Shown in pieces: positions 16,594 through 22,515 of a stretch of 22,515 nucleotides of DNA; position 1 is the stretch's first letter, and each line of letters opens with the position of its first letter. Source of the DNA: an uncultured Oscillibacter sp. (GTDB lineage: Bacteria > Bacillota > Clostridia > Oscillospirales > Oscillospiraceae). Both the position numbers and the translations under genes were made by a program. The stretch spans positions 1-22,515 of the forward strand of contig UQUC01000033.1 in the NCBI GenBank assembly GCA_900544105.1, written 5' to 3'. The notes below the pieces were generated by a model. That model was not told the DNA's origin and searched no databases. It saw only the letters and a program-made list of their open reading frames with translations.

Positions 16594-16725
16594 CGGCGCG
16601 CGTCATGGATGAAAAAACAGGCAGATCGTCACAAACGGAGGAAAAACGCAATACAAAACGTAGTATTTTGAAAAAAGGATACGGACTGTATACAAAAATC
16701 GCCGGTCTGCCAAAGGAGTGATGAC

Positions 16726-17733
16726 TTGTTGTATGAAGAGATCCCCAAAGGACCCATGCGGCACGGGGCGGCGCTGGTGCTGGCCTTGCTGCTGTGTACC
16801 ACAGCGGCTCTGGCCGCGGAGCCTGTCCAGCGCAGTCTGATCCCGGTGGGGCATACCGTGGGCGTAAAGCTGTTTGCCCGGGGCGTGGTGGTGGTAAAGC
16901 TGCCGGAGGGCGGTACTCCGGCCCGGACCTGCGGCCTGAAAACCGGCGACGTGATCGTGGAGTGCGGCGGCGAGGCCGTGACCTCCACAGAGCAGTTCCA
17001 ATCCCTGCTGCAAAAAAACGGAACGGACGCCACGGCGCTGGAGATCAAACGGCAGGGCAGCCCGCTGACCCTCTCCGTGGAGCCGGAACGGAATGAAAAG
17101 GGTGTCTGCTGCATCGGCGCATGGATCCGGGACAGCATGGCGGGCATCGGCACCGTGACCTATTATGATCCTACGACCGGCGCTTTTGGTGCGCTGGGGC
17201 ACGGGATCATCGATGGCGATACTATGACCCTGATGCCTTTCGGCAGCGGCTCCGTCCTGCCCTCCACCGTAAAGGCGGTAAAGAGAGGGACCAGCGGCAG
17301 TGCCGGAGAACTGCGGGGCAATTTCGACCTGTCCGGTGACCTTGGCCCTCTGTGCGCCAACACCGACTGCGGTATTTTCGGTACCCTTCCGGCGGATTGC
17401 ACCCTTGCAGCGGGTGAGGCTCTGCCAGTGGGCGATGCCGTGGAGGGACCGGCGACGATCCGGGCCAATGTGTCCGGGGACGAGGTGCGGGAGTTTGCCA
17501 TTAAAATTTTGAAACGGCTCCCAAACGCCTCTGACGGCCGGGAAATGGTGATCTCCGTCACGGATCCGGACCTGATCGCCGCCACCGGCGGGATCGTGCA
17601 GGGGATGAGCGGCAGTCCCATTCTTCAAAACGGAAAGCTGGTGGGGGCTGTGACTCATGTGCTGCTTTCCGACGCAACAAAAGGATATGGAATTTCTATG
17701 GAAACTATGCTGAACGCAGGCAAAAACGTGTAG
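16726..17733 (+). CDS. spoIVB: SpoIVB, S55-family serine protease of sporulation
   Basis: A forespore-made protease that crosses into the intermembrane space and starts the signal leading to pro-sigma-K processing. It has 335 residues, shorter than the 426 of B. subtilis. A hydrophobic signal/anchor lies at about 13-31 (AALVLALLLCTTAALAA). A PDZ domain covers about 50-120. The S55 peptidase domain follows, with His159 in GALGHGI, Asp280 in VTDPDL and Ser295 in GMSGSPI. The 15-residue Asp-Ser spacing equals that of B. subtilis D363/S378. The start is probably TTG 16726, with AAAGGAG at 16712-16718; ATG 16756 is the alternative. In B. subtilis spo0A directly follows spoIVB; here a leftward gene pair lies between. 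Confidence 0.95.
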   Translation: MLYEEIPKGPMRHGAALVLALLLCTTAALAAEPVQRSLIPVGHTVGVKLFARGVVVVKLPEGGTPARTCGLKTGDVIVECGGEAVTSTEQFQSLLQKNGTDATALEIKRQGSPLTLSVEPERNEKGVCCIGAWIRDSMAGIGTVTYYDPTTGAFGALGHGIIDGDTMTLMPFGSGSVLPSTVKAVKRGTSGSAGELRGNFDLSGDLGPLCANTDCGIFGTLPADCTLAAGEALPVGDAVEGPATIRANVSGDEVREFAIKILKRLPNASDGREMVISVTDPDLIAATGGIVQGMSGSPILQNGKLVGAVTHVLLSDATKGYGISMETMLNAGKNV

Positions 17734-17747
17734 AAACGGCAAAATGA

Positions 17748-17785
17748 CGAGGCGGGGAGAAATCATTTCTCCCCGCCTCGCTCCT
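17748..17785. terminator. strong terminator shared by spoIVB and the leftward DUF4177 gene
   Basis: A 15-bp perfect stem (17748-17762 with 17766-17780), loop TCA, then CTCCTTTTT on the plus strand. It lies between convergent genes and may serve both, though the minus-strand T-run is poor. Confidence 0.88.
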
Positions 17786-17817
17786 TTTTGGCATGGAGGC
17801 TCCCACAAACCCGGCGG

Positions 17818-18003
17818 TCAAGCGTCCCGCTCAAAGACAAGATCCAAGTCCGTTATCTTTCCGTAATTGTTGATATTTGTGGGGATGTACCCGACATAAC
17901 GATGGCCCCTTGCGGCGTATTCGTCGATAATGGCCCGGTGCGCTTCCGATCCTGCGCCCACAAGTTTCCCAATGTGAATGTTGACGTACTCGTATGCTTT
18001 CAC
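17818..18003 (-). CDS. DUF4177 domain protein
   Basis: A 61-residue soluble protein, MKAYEYVNIHIGKL through GHRYVGYIPTNINNYGKITDLDLVFERDA. It matches the small DUF4177 family of Firmicutes, whose function is unknown. The conserved GYIPTxIxxYG and the acidic C-terminal DLVFE are visible. It starts with GTG, with AAAGGAGG (complement of 18012-18019) 8 bases upstream, a strong ribosome site that confirms the gene despite its size. It lies downstream of the Nudix gene on the same strand with a 133-base gap and may be cotranscribed with it. It faces spoIVB tail to tail. Confidence 0.85.
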   Translation of the reverse strand: MKAYEYVNIHIGKLVGAGSEAHRAIIDEYAARGHRYVGYIPTNINNYGKITDLDLVFERDA

Positions 18004-18136
18004 TGTTCACTCCTCCTTTGGTACGCATATCCGCACAGGCGGGTTTTCTCTAAAAGGTTTCTGTTTCCACACGATTCACTGTGTCAGAGAGTTGCTTCGG
18101 GCGGAAATGTGCTGACTTATCCGCCGATGGAGCGGC

Positions 18137-18700
18137 TTAAAAACGGGACAGCTTGGCGTTCAGCTTGGAGTAGATCCGCTCCCGGAACCACGGCTCGCTG
18201 GAGGCGGCCACGGCGTCCGACAGGGAGAACCAGCCCACCCGACTGTTCTCGTCGGGCTTGGGGCGGATGGCGGCGGAGGGGTCCGCCTCTAAGAGGTAAG
18301 TAACGTTGAGATGGAGGTGGGAGGAGACATACCGGCCATGCTTTTCGTGGCCGTCCACCGTCAGAATTTCCAAAGAATACAGATCCTCCGACACTGGATG
18401 GACCTCCGCGAGACCGCTTTCCTCCCGGACCTCCCGCAGCGCCACGGCCAGCAGATCCCGGTCTCCGTCGGCGTGGCCGCCCAGCCAGGCCCAGGAGTCA
18501 TAGAGCTTGTGATAGGCCATCAGGACCTGGCTTCGGTCCGGGCTGACCACCCAGGCGGAGGCGGTAAAATGGGCGGCGGCATTGGCTCTGGTATACAGGT
18601 CCTCGTGGCTGTCAAGACGGCGGAGCAGCTCTTCACGGTCCTGTTCCTCCTGCTCATTCCAAGGACGGTAGGCGATAAGCTGTTGGTGCAGAAGCTCCAT
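18137..18700 (-). CDS. Nudix hydrolase family protein
   Basis: A cytoplasmic nucleoside-diphosphate-linked hydrolase, substrate unknown. It has 187 residues. Residues 1-45 form an N-terminal helical extension (ending RANAAAHFTAS), and the Nudix fold begins near 47. The Nudix box reads GGHADGDRDLLAVALREVREESGL (residues 74-97). The metal-binding REVREE core is intact, but the Glu usually found five residues after the Gly is Arg81, next to Asp80. The C-terminal part has VGWFSLSDAV, common in the family. ATG with GGAGGG 6 bases upstream on the minus strand. It runs opposite to spoIVB and spo0A and interrupts that conserved pair. Confidence 0.9.
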   Translation of the reverse strand: MELLHQQLIAYRPWNEQEEQDREELLRRLDSHEDLYTRANAAAHFTASAWVVSPDRSQVLMAYHKLYDSWAWLGGHADGDRDLLAVALREVREESGLAEVHPVSEDLYSLEILTVDGHEKHGRYVSSHLHLNVTYLLEADPSAAIRPKPDENSRVGWFSLSDAVAASSEPWFRERIYSKLNAKLSRF

Positions 18701-18954
18701 AGTGATCCCTCCGAAAAAAGCGTACAGCGGGGAGTTATCCGCTGTCGGATACGATGCTTTCAGTCGACGAAAATGTTTTTTTATCTGGGAAAAGCGACAA
18801 AATTGCTGTTGGATTTATCATACCATATTTTGTGGAAGAAGAAAAGGACCACCACAAAAAAAGAAAACAAGCCGGACAGATATCACTATATTTTATGAAA
18901 AATAAGAACAAAAGAACGCGGAAAGTGCTGGAAAATAGGCTGTCTCGTGAAAAA

Positions 18955-18961
18955 TGTCGAA
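18955..18961 (+). promoter_or_regulatory. 0A box (Spo0A binding site)
   Basis: TGTCGAA is the exact Spo0A heptamer. It lies about 30 bases upstream of the -35 box, near position -68, so Spo0A probably regulates its own gene. A second partial match (TTTTGTCGC on the minus strand) is at 18794-18802. Confidence 0.55.
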
Positions 18962-18990
18962 CGATTGTTGGAAAATTTAGCTGTGATTCA

Positions 18991-19019
18991 TTGAAAAAGT
19001 TAGGAGAACGTGCTATTTT
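18991..19019 (+). promoter_or_regulatory. spo0A promoter (sigma-A, extended -10)
   Basis: TTGAAA (18991-18996), a 17-base spacer ending in TGC, and TATTTT (19014-19019). The TGn extension strengthens the weak -10. The predicted start is near 19026. Confidence 0.6.
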
Positions 19020-19080
19020 AAATAAAACGCGACTTGAAACCGTTAAAACCGTCGCAAATTTGGGAAAAAGGGAGTGCATT

Positions 19081-19836
19081 ATGGATCAACGTAAGACGGT
19101 ATTGCTGGCAGACGCCGGCGAGGAATTTCGCACGCTGCTGCGGGAAGAAATGGAAAAGACAGGCGAGTTTTCTGTGGAGATCGCGCGGGATGGAAATGAG
19201 ATCCTGAAACGGGTAAAGGAACGGATGCCAGACCTTCTGGTCATGGATGTGATGCTGCCGGGCATGGACGGCATCAGCGTACTGCGGCAGTTGCAGAAAC
19301 AGGGAGACGCACCTATGACCATTCTGGTCTCCGGCTTTGTCTCCGATCGGATGCTGGCGGAAGCATCGGAACTGGGGGCGGCGTATTTTCTGCCGAAGCC
19401 TTTCGAAACGGCCACTCTGCTGGACAAAATGCGGGGCTTGTTTCTCAAAGCGCCCCAGGAGAGCTTACCCAGTTTGAAAACCATGGTGACTTCCGTGATC
19501 CATGAGATCGGCGTCCCTGCGCATATCAAAGGCTATCAATATCTGCGGGAGGCCATCATGATCACGGTGCGGGATATGGATGTCATCAACGCGGTGACGA
19601 AGGTTCTCTATCCCGAAGTAGCCAAGCGGTTTGCCACAACGCCTTCCCGGGTGGAACGGGCCATCCGCCACGCCATCGAGGTAGCCTGGGATCGGGGCGA
19701 TCTGGAGACCTTGCAAAAATATTTCGGATATACAGTTAGTGTTTCCAAAGGTAAACCTACCAATTCGGAGTTCATCGCCATGATCGCGGACCGGCTGACG
19801 CTGGAGCAGAAAAACGGAAAAGCCTGGCAGGATTGA
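19081..19836 (+). CDS. spo0A: Spo0A, master response regulator of sporulation
   Basis: A phosphorelay-controlled transcription factor that commits the cell to sporulation. It has 251 residues: receiver domain (about 5-122), short linker, DNA-binding domain (about 135-245). The C-terminal half carries the near-invariant HEIGVPAHIKGYQYLREAI, the recognition-helix segment TTPSRVERAIRHAIEVAW and KGKPTNSEFIAMIADRL. In the receiver, phospho-acceptor Asp56 (VMDVMLPGMDG), Ser84 and Lys106 are present. The usual acidic pair is D11-A12 (LADAGEEF), so one Mg-binding acid is replaced by Ala. ATG 19081 has AAGGGAG at 19068-19074. The upstream region has a 0A box and an extended -10 promoter. Confidence 0.98.
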   Translation: MDQRKTVLLADAGEEFRTLLREEMEKTGEFSVEIARDGNEILKRVKERMPDLLVMDVMLPGMDGISVLRQLQKQGDAPMTILVSGFVSDRMLAEASELGAAYFLPKPFETATLLDKMRGLFLKAPQESLPSLKTMVTSVIHEIGVPAHIKGYQYLREAIMITVRDMDVINAVTKVLYPEVAKRFATTPSRVERAIRHAIEVAWDRGDLETLQKYFGYTVSVSKGKPTNSEFIAMIADRLTLEQKNGKAWQD

Positions 19837-19878
19837 CGTCTCTGGTTTCGATATTTGCAGAAAAATTGGAAACCGGGC

Positions 19879-19907
19879 TTGGCAGAGAGAAAAAATTGTG
19901 TTATTCT
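19879..19907 (+). promoter_or_regulatory. sigma-A promoter of the TSCPD gene
   Basis: TTGGCA (19879-19884), a 17-base spacer and TATTCT (19902-19907), 37 bases before the ATG at 19944. Confidence 0.65.
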
Positions 19908-19943
19908 GTTTTCCAAACGAATAAGGAAAGAAGGAAACACAAT

Positions 19944-20198
19944 ATGACATATACATTCCAGCCCCGGGGCGTCTGCTCCCGGGCCATGACGGTAGAGGTG
20001 GACGATCAGGGCGTGATCCGTGATCTCCAGGTGGTGGGCGGCTGCAACGGCAACCTCCAGGGTATTTCCGCGCTGGTGAAGGGCATGAAGGCAGAGGAGG
20101 CCATTGCCCGTCTGAAGGGCATCAACTGCGGCGGCAGAGGTACCTCCTGCCCCGACCAGTTTGCCCGCGGACTGGAAGCGGCCATGGCGCAGAAATAA
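19944..20198 (+). CDS. TSCPD domain protein (TIGR03905-like)
   Basis: An 84-residue soluble protein related to the C-terminal TSCPD domain found on some ribonucleotide reductases. Such small stand-alone versions are common in Clostridia and have no settled function. The segment RGVCSRAMTVEVDDQGVIRDLQVVGGCNGN and the C-terminal GRGTSCPDQFARGLE contain the four or so conserved Cys that suggest metal or Fe-S binding. ATG 19944 has AAGGA 8 bases upstream; the longer frame from 19833 overlaps the promoter. It has its own promoter. Its terminator (20387-20417) is separated from the stop codon by a repeat element. Confidence 0.88.
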   Translation: MTYTFQPRGVCSRAMTVEVDDQGVIRDLQVVGGCNGNLQGISALVKGMKAEEAIARLKGINCGGRGTSCPDQFARGLEAAMAQK

Positions 20199-20228
20199 GC
20201 GCCCATTTGTGACCGCGTATTTGTGAGA

Positions 20229-20387
20229 CTGTCGATAAAGGGATAAAAGGTATCCACAACGGTAAGGAAGGGTGTGTGCGGGAAACCCAAGAAGGGTTTT
20301 CTGCACCATTAAAATCCATCGTTTTCAGAACTCTACAAAGTTCTGGAAACAAACCAGCGGGGAGAAAAGGCCTTTTCGACACGCTGA
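20229..20387 (+). repeat. MITE-like element, copy B
   Basis: About 159 bases, the most compact complete copy. It begins CTGTCGATAAAG and ends CTTTTCGACACGCTGA. It has the 39-base core at 20258-20296 (one difference from copies A and D), the CCATTAAAATCC block at 20306 on, and an imperfect hairpin GTTTTCAGAACT (20321-20332) with AGTTCTGGAAAC (20339-20350). It sits in the 3' UTR of the TSCPD gene, directly before that gene's terminator stem. With the terminator it explains most of the 320-base gap before cwlJ. Confidence 0.75.
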
Positions 20388-20417
20388 CCGGAACGGCTTT
20401 TGCCGTTCCGGTTTTTT
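20387..20417 (+). terminator. terminator of the TSCPD gene
   Basis: ACCGGAACGGC (20387-20397) and GCCGTTCCGGT (20402-20412), an 11-bp perfect stem with a TTTT loop, followed by TTTTT. The last base of repeat copy B is the first base of this stem. Confidence 0.9.
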
Positions 20418-20441
20418 CTTTGCTGCTGACTGGGAAAAAGC

Positions 20442-20470
20442 ACCTGCCGTCCACAGTCCGCATAGAATGG
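20442..20470 (+). promoter_or_regulatory. candidate mother-cell sigma (E/K-like) promoter of cwlJ
   Basis: ACC at 20442-20444, then 16 bases, then CATAGAATGG at 20461-20470, with the preceding G giving GCATA. Geometry and 10-mer equal those before murA. cwlJ and gerQ are known mother-cell genes in B. subtilis, which supports the reading. Confidence 0.5.
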
Positions 20471-20518
20471 GCCAGCGAAACAGAATCGCGGACCGAACGC
20501 AACAGGGGATGATGAACG

Positions 20519-20959
20519 ATGGCTTATTCCGACCGGGAGCTGCTGGCGCGGCTGATCCAATGCGAGGCGGGCGGGGAAGGGGATACGGGAATGAAGGCGG
20601 TGGCCGGCGTGGTGATGAACCGGGTCCACGCCCGGGGCGGGGAATACGCCCGGGTGGGCCGGGGCAGCATCCGCAACATCATTTTCCAGCCCTACCAGTT
20701 CGTGTGCGCCTCCGAAACGGAACGGGGCACCTACAACCCCCAGAATATTTTCAATATGCGGCCGGAGCAGATCCACTTCGACATTGCCGACTGGGCCATC
20801 GCGGGGAACCGCATTCCCGATGTGGCAGAGTCTCTGTGGTTTTACAATCCCTTCGGCCCTCAGTGCCGGAGCAGGTTCCCCTCCGAGGTGGGCTACTGGC
20901 AGACCCGCATCGGAGATCACTGCTTCTATAACCCCACAGATGCCTATTACAAGACTTGA
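20519..20959 (+). CDS. cwlJ: CwlJ/SleB-type spore cortex-lytic hydrolase
   Basis: A germination cell-wall hydrolase that degrades spore cortex peptidoglycan. It has 146 residues and consists almost wholly of the Hydrolase_2 domain, without signal peptide or peptidoglycan-binding domain. That is the architecture of CwlJ (made in the mother cell) rather than SleB. The catalytic Glu is probably E16 in IQCEAGGEGDTGMKAVAGVVMNRV. The segments IIFQPYQF and SLWFYNP are family-typical, and the C-terminus has GDHCFYNP. Weak ribosome site AGGGG at 20504-20508. gerQ starts 12 bases after the stop, the same partnership as in Bacillus, where GerQ is needed to localise CwlJ. Confidence 0.92.
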   Translation: MAYSDRELLARLIQCEAGGEGDTGMKAVAGVVMNRVHARGGEYARVGRGSIRNIIFQPYQFVCASETERGTYNPQNIFNMRPEQIHFDIADWAIAGNRIPDVAESLWFYNPFGPQCRSRFPSEVGYWQTRIGDHCFYNPTDAYYKT

Positions 20960-20971
20960 GAGGTGTTTTCT

Positions 20972-21487
20972 ATGCAGCGTTTCAATACTTACCCGACAGC
21001 GCCGGCCCCGTCCGGCGGGAGCGACTGGCAGGCAGAGGTCAATGGCGGCGGACAAACGGAGGCAAGGAGCGTCGGTGATGCGCGCTCCTGGCAGTCACCG
21101 GAGGGATCGGAGTACGTCACCCTGCCCGGTGGACAGATGATGCCCATGGGCAATATGCCGGGGATCCGAACAAATCTGCCAGAGGACGTGATCCAGAACC
21201 CCCTCAGCGTGGAGGAGGCCCACAACGGCTCCATCAAGGCCATGCTAGCCAGAAATGAGGGAAACTATGTAGTGGCTACGTTTCTGGTGGGCACACAGGG
21301 CACCGTGTCGTGGGAGGGGATCCTCTATGACGTGGGCAATGACTTCATCACGATTTACCAGCCGGGGCGGGAGCGGTATATCGTGACGGATATTTATGCC
21401 CTGAAATATATCGAATTTTACGATACCCGCCGCCGGGAGCAGTGCGAGGCCATGTTGAAGCAGAACGGCCTTTGGAACCGGGGGTAA
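20972..21487 (+). CDS. gerQ: GerQ-like spore coat protein
   Basis: A spore coat protein required in Bacillus for CwlJ to be held in the coat and act in dodecylamine/Ca-DPA germination. It has 171 residues (B. subtilis 181). Residues 1-70 are low-complexity, rich in Gly, Pro, Gln and Met. The conserved GerQ domain begins near LPEDVIQNPLSVEEAHNGSIKAMLARNEGNYVVATF and ends ERYIVTDIYALKYIEFYD. Many GerQ proteins are crosslinked through Lys/Gln by transglutaminase; Gln residues are present in the N-terminal part. ATG 20972 follows GAGG at 20960-20963; the GTG at 20963 would overlap that site. It forms an operon with cwlJ. Confidence 0.9.
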   Translation: MQRFNTYPTAPAPSGGSDWQAEVNGGGQTEARSVGDARSWQSPEGSEYVTLPGGQMMPMGNMPGIRTNLPEDVIQNPLSVEEAHNGSIKAMLARNEGNYVVATFLVGTQGTVSWEGILYDVGNDFITIYQPGRERYIVTDIYALKYIEFYDTRRREQCEAMLKQNGLWNRG

Positions 21488-21504
21488 AAGTTTACAGAAG
21501 GGGA

Positions 21505-21533
21505 TTGCGGAGAAAAAAGCACTGTGATACAAT
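21505..21533 (+). promoter_or_regulatory. sigma-A promoter of the nitroreductase gene
   Basis: TTGCGG (21505-21510), a 17-base spacer ending in TGA, and TACAAT (21528-21533), an extended -10. The predicted start is near 21540, exactly where repeat copy C begins, so the copy would form about 308 bases of a roughly 345-base leader. Confidence 0.6.
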
Positions 21534-21539
21534 TAAATA

Positions 21540-21847
21540 CTGTCGATAAAGTGGTAAATTCTCCGCGACGGAAAGGTAGGGCAGCCGCCAGCGGCTCTGC
21601 CGCGCTGCGGATGCTGCATACCCCTTGCGGGTGAAGAGTGTGCGCGGGACTGCGCCCGCAGGCGCGTTTCGGAGCGCAACCGCCGAAGGCGGCTCCTGGC
21701 GCGGAGATAACCCAAGAGGGAGAAATGGGCGATGCGCCGCCAGTAGAGATTTCCGCAACGGAAAGGAAAGGTGTGCGCGGGAAACCGGCTGGGTCAACGG
21801 TGTATTCCTGCTCCACGCGGGGCGAAAAGACTTTTTCGACACGCTGA
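21540..21847 (+). repeat. MITE-like element, copy C (long, composite)
   Basis: About 308 bases, filling most of the 396-base gap between gerQ and the nitroreductase. It begins CTGTCGATAAAGTGG and ends CTTTTTCGACACGCTGA. A divergent core follows the left end (from 21567, GACGGAAAGG), and a better core lies at 21757-21793. The stretch between is GC-rich with several short inverted repeats. This suggests an internal duplication or nested insertion. Reading frames through it show no protein character. Confidence 0.7.
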
Positions 21848-21883
21848 CAATCAGCACGATCAAACAAATGAGGAGGAATCCCA

Positions 21884-22396
21884 ATGGATTTTGAAAAGCT
21901 GTCCGCAGAGAGATACTCTCTCCGGAAATTTGATACCCGCCCTGTGGAGCAGGAGAAACTGGATCTGATCCTGGAGGCAGGCCGCAGCGCCCCCACCGCC
22001 CACAATAAGCAGCCCCAGCGGATCTTTGTGTTCCGCAGCCCCGAGGCTCTGGAAAAGGCGGACGCCTGCATGGACTGCCATTTCCACGCCCCTGTGGTCA
22101 TTGGCGTAGGGTATGACCCCAAGGAGTCCTGGCACCGGGAGCATGACGGCAAGGACCACGGCGAGATCGACGCCTCCATCGCTGTGACCCAGATGATGCT
22201 GCAGGCGGCAGATCTGGGCCTTGGCACCACCTATGTAGGTATGTTCCGGCCGGTGGATCTGGTCAAGACCTTCCCGGAGATGGAGGGCCTGGAGATGATC
22301 GCCATGCTGCCTTTTGGATATCCCGCGGAGGGCGCCCATCCCGCCAAGCTCCACGGACTGCGCAAGCCCATGGAAGAGCTGGTGAAGTACCTGTAA
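21884..22396 (+). CDS. Nitroreductase family protein
   Basis: An FMN-dependent NAD(P)H oxidoreductase of the nitroreductase fold, 170 residues; the natural substrate is unknown. The N-terminal SAERYSLRKFDTRPVEQEKLDLILEAGRSAPTAHNKQPQ contains the FMN-phosphate-binding Arg pattern (RxSxRKF) and the APTAxNxQP loop. The C-terminal LPFGYPAEGAHPAKLHGLRKPMEELV is the usual family end. It is on the short side (170 against about 170-220). AGGAGG at 21871-21876 is 7 bases before the ATG. Its predicted promoter lies upstream of repeat copy C, and a perfect hairpin follows the gene. Confidence 0.93.
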   Translation: MDFEKLSAERYSLRKFDTRPVEQEKLDLILEAGRSAPTAHNKQPQRIFVFRSPEALEKADACMDCHFHAPVVIGVGYDPKESWHREHDGKDHGEIDASIAVTQMMLQAADLGLGTTYVGMFRPVDLVKTFPEMEGLEMIAMLPFGYPAEGAHPAKLHGLRKPMEELVKYL

Positions 22397-22406
22397 CCCC
22401 TAAGAA

Positions 22407-22438
22407 AACACCGAGGCTTTCAAGAAAGCCTCGGTGTT
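22407..22438 (+). terminator. terminator stem after the nitroreductase, T-run missing
   Basis: AACACCGAGGCTTTC (22407-22421) and GAAAGCCTCGGTGTT (22424-22438), a 15-bp perfect stem. What follows is GAGTCTGTCAATAAAG, the start of repeat copy D, rather than a T-run. The insertion may have separated stem and T-run. Confidence 0.7.
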
Positions 22439-22442
22439 GAGT

Positions 22443-22515
22443 CTGTCAATAAAGTAGCAGATTCTCCGCAACGGTAAGGAAGGGTGTGCGCGGGAAACCC
22501 AAGAAGGGTGTCCTG
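22443..22515 (+). repeat. MITE-like element, copy D (cut by window end)
   Basis: Begins CTGTCAATAAAG. The 39-base core at 22470-22508 is identical to that of copy A. The rest lies beyond the window. Confidence 0.75.

Larger units (their letters stand above)
18701..19080 (+). promoter_or_regulatory. 380-base spo0A upstream region
   Basis: A divergent region between the Nudix gene and spo0A, much more AT-rich than its surroundings. It holds a small hairpin ACAGCGG/CCGCTGT (about 18723-18744) in the Nudix leader, an exact 0A box, and the spo0A promoter, listed separately. The frame of spo0A stays open back to 18754, but no ribosome site supports an earlier start. No clear sigma-H promoter was found; AGGAGAA near 19002 lacks a matching -10. 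Confidence 0.6.

Noticed and set aside
16668..16694. sigma-A promoter for spoIVB (TTGAAA, 15-base spacer, TATACA)
   Set aside because: The spacer is too short, and spoIVB is expected to use a forespore sigma factor; no convincing sigma-F or sigma-G boxes could be assigned either.
20272..20931. 219-codon plus-strand frame over copy B and cwlJ
   Set aside because: It starts inside the repeat element, crosses a strong terminator and then reads cwlJ in the wrong frame.
21625..21894. short plus-strand frames inside copy C
   Set aside because: Arg/Gly-rich translations of repeat DNA, overlapping each other and the nitroreductase start; no ribosome site.

Overview
The window is a GC-rich piece of a spore-forming Firmicutes chromosome. 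It carries spo0A, spoIVB, cwlJ-gerQ and an mraZ-headed dcw (division and cell wall) cluster. The gene order and protein style suggest Clostridia, most likely the Oscillospiraceae (Flavonifractor/Oscillibacter-like). That placement is inferred from the sequence, not from a database search. MurE carries the DNPR motif of meso-diaminopimelate-adding ligases, so the peptidoglycan is probably the mDAP type.

Layout. (1) 1-2330: terminator of an upstream gene, a Gre-family elongation factor with its own promoter, then an operon rsmD-coaD-coiled-coil protein. (2) 2330-16490: a 470-base regulatory region (terminator, strong sigma-A promoter, MraZ-type repeats, a perfect DnaA box), then mraZ, rsmH, ftsL-like, pbpB/ftsI-type PBP with two PASTA domains, murE, mraY, ftsW, murG, murA, ftsQ/divIB and ftsZ, closed by a strong terminator. 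murF, murD, murC, murB and ftsA are not in this cluster. (3) 16490-19840: spoIVB and spo0A on the plus strand, separated by a leftward pair (Nudix hydrolase, DUF4177 protein). (4) 19840-22515: a small TSCPD-domain protein, the germination pair cwlJ-gerQ, and a nitroreductase.

The least expected content is a family of short, non-coding, hairpin-rich repeats with imperfect terminal inverted repeats (TGTCGATAAAG / TGTCGAAAAAG). It looks like a MITE family. There are four copies: one inverted copy between ftsW and murG, and three in the last 2.3 kb. The ftsW-murG copy is flanked by an exact 18-base direct repeat that overlaps the ftsW stop codon and a terminator-like hairpin, as expected for a target-site duplication. 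Another copy sits between the predicted promoter and the start of the nitroreductase gene. Two more lie directly against terminator stems.

Functionally, the left part makes and polymerises lipid II precursors and builds the septum. The right part holds the sporulation master regulator (Spo0A), the forespore protease that triggers sigma-K activation (SpoIVB), and the cortex-lytic germination pair (CwlJ/GerQ). A shared CATAGAATGG element with ACC at identical spacing lies upstream of both murA and cwlJ. This hints that murA-ftsQ may also be expressed in the sporulating mother cell.
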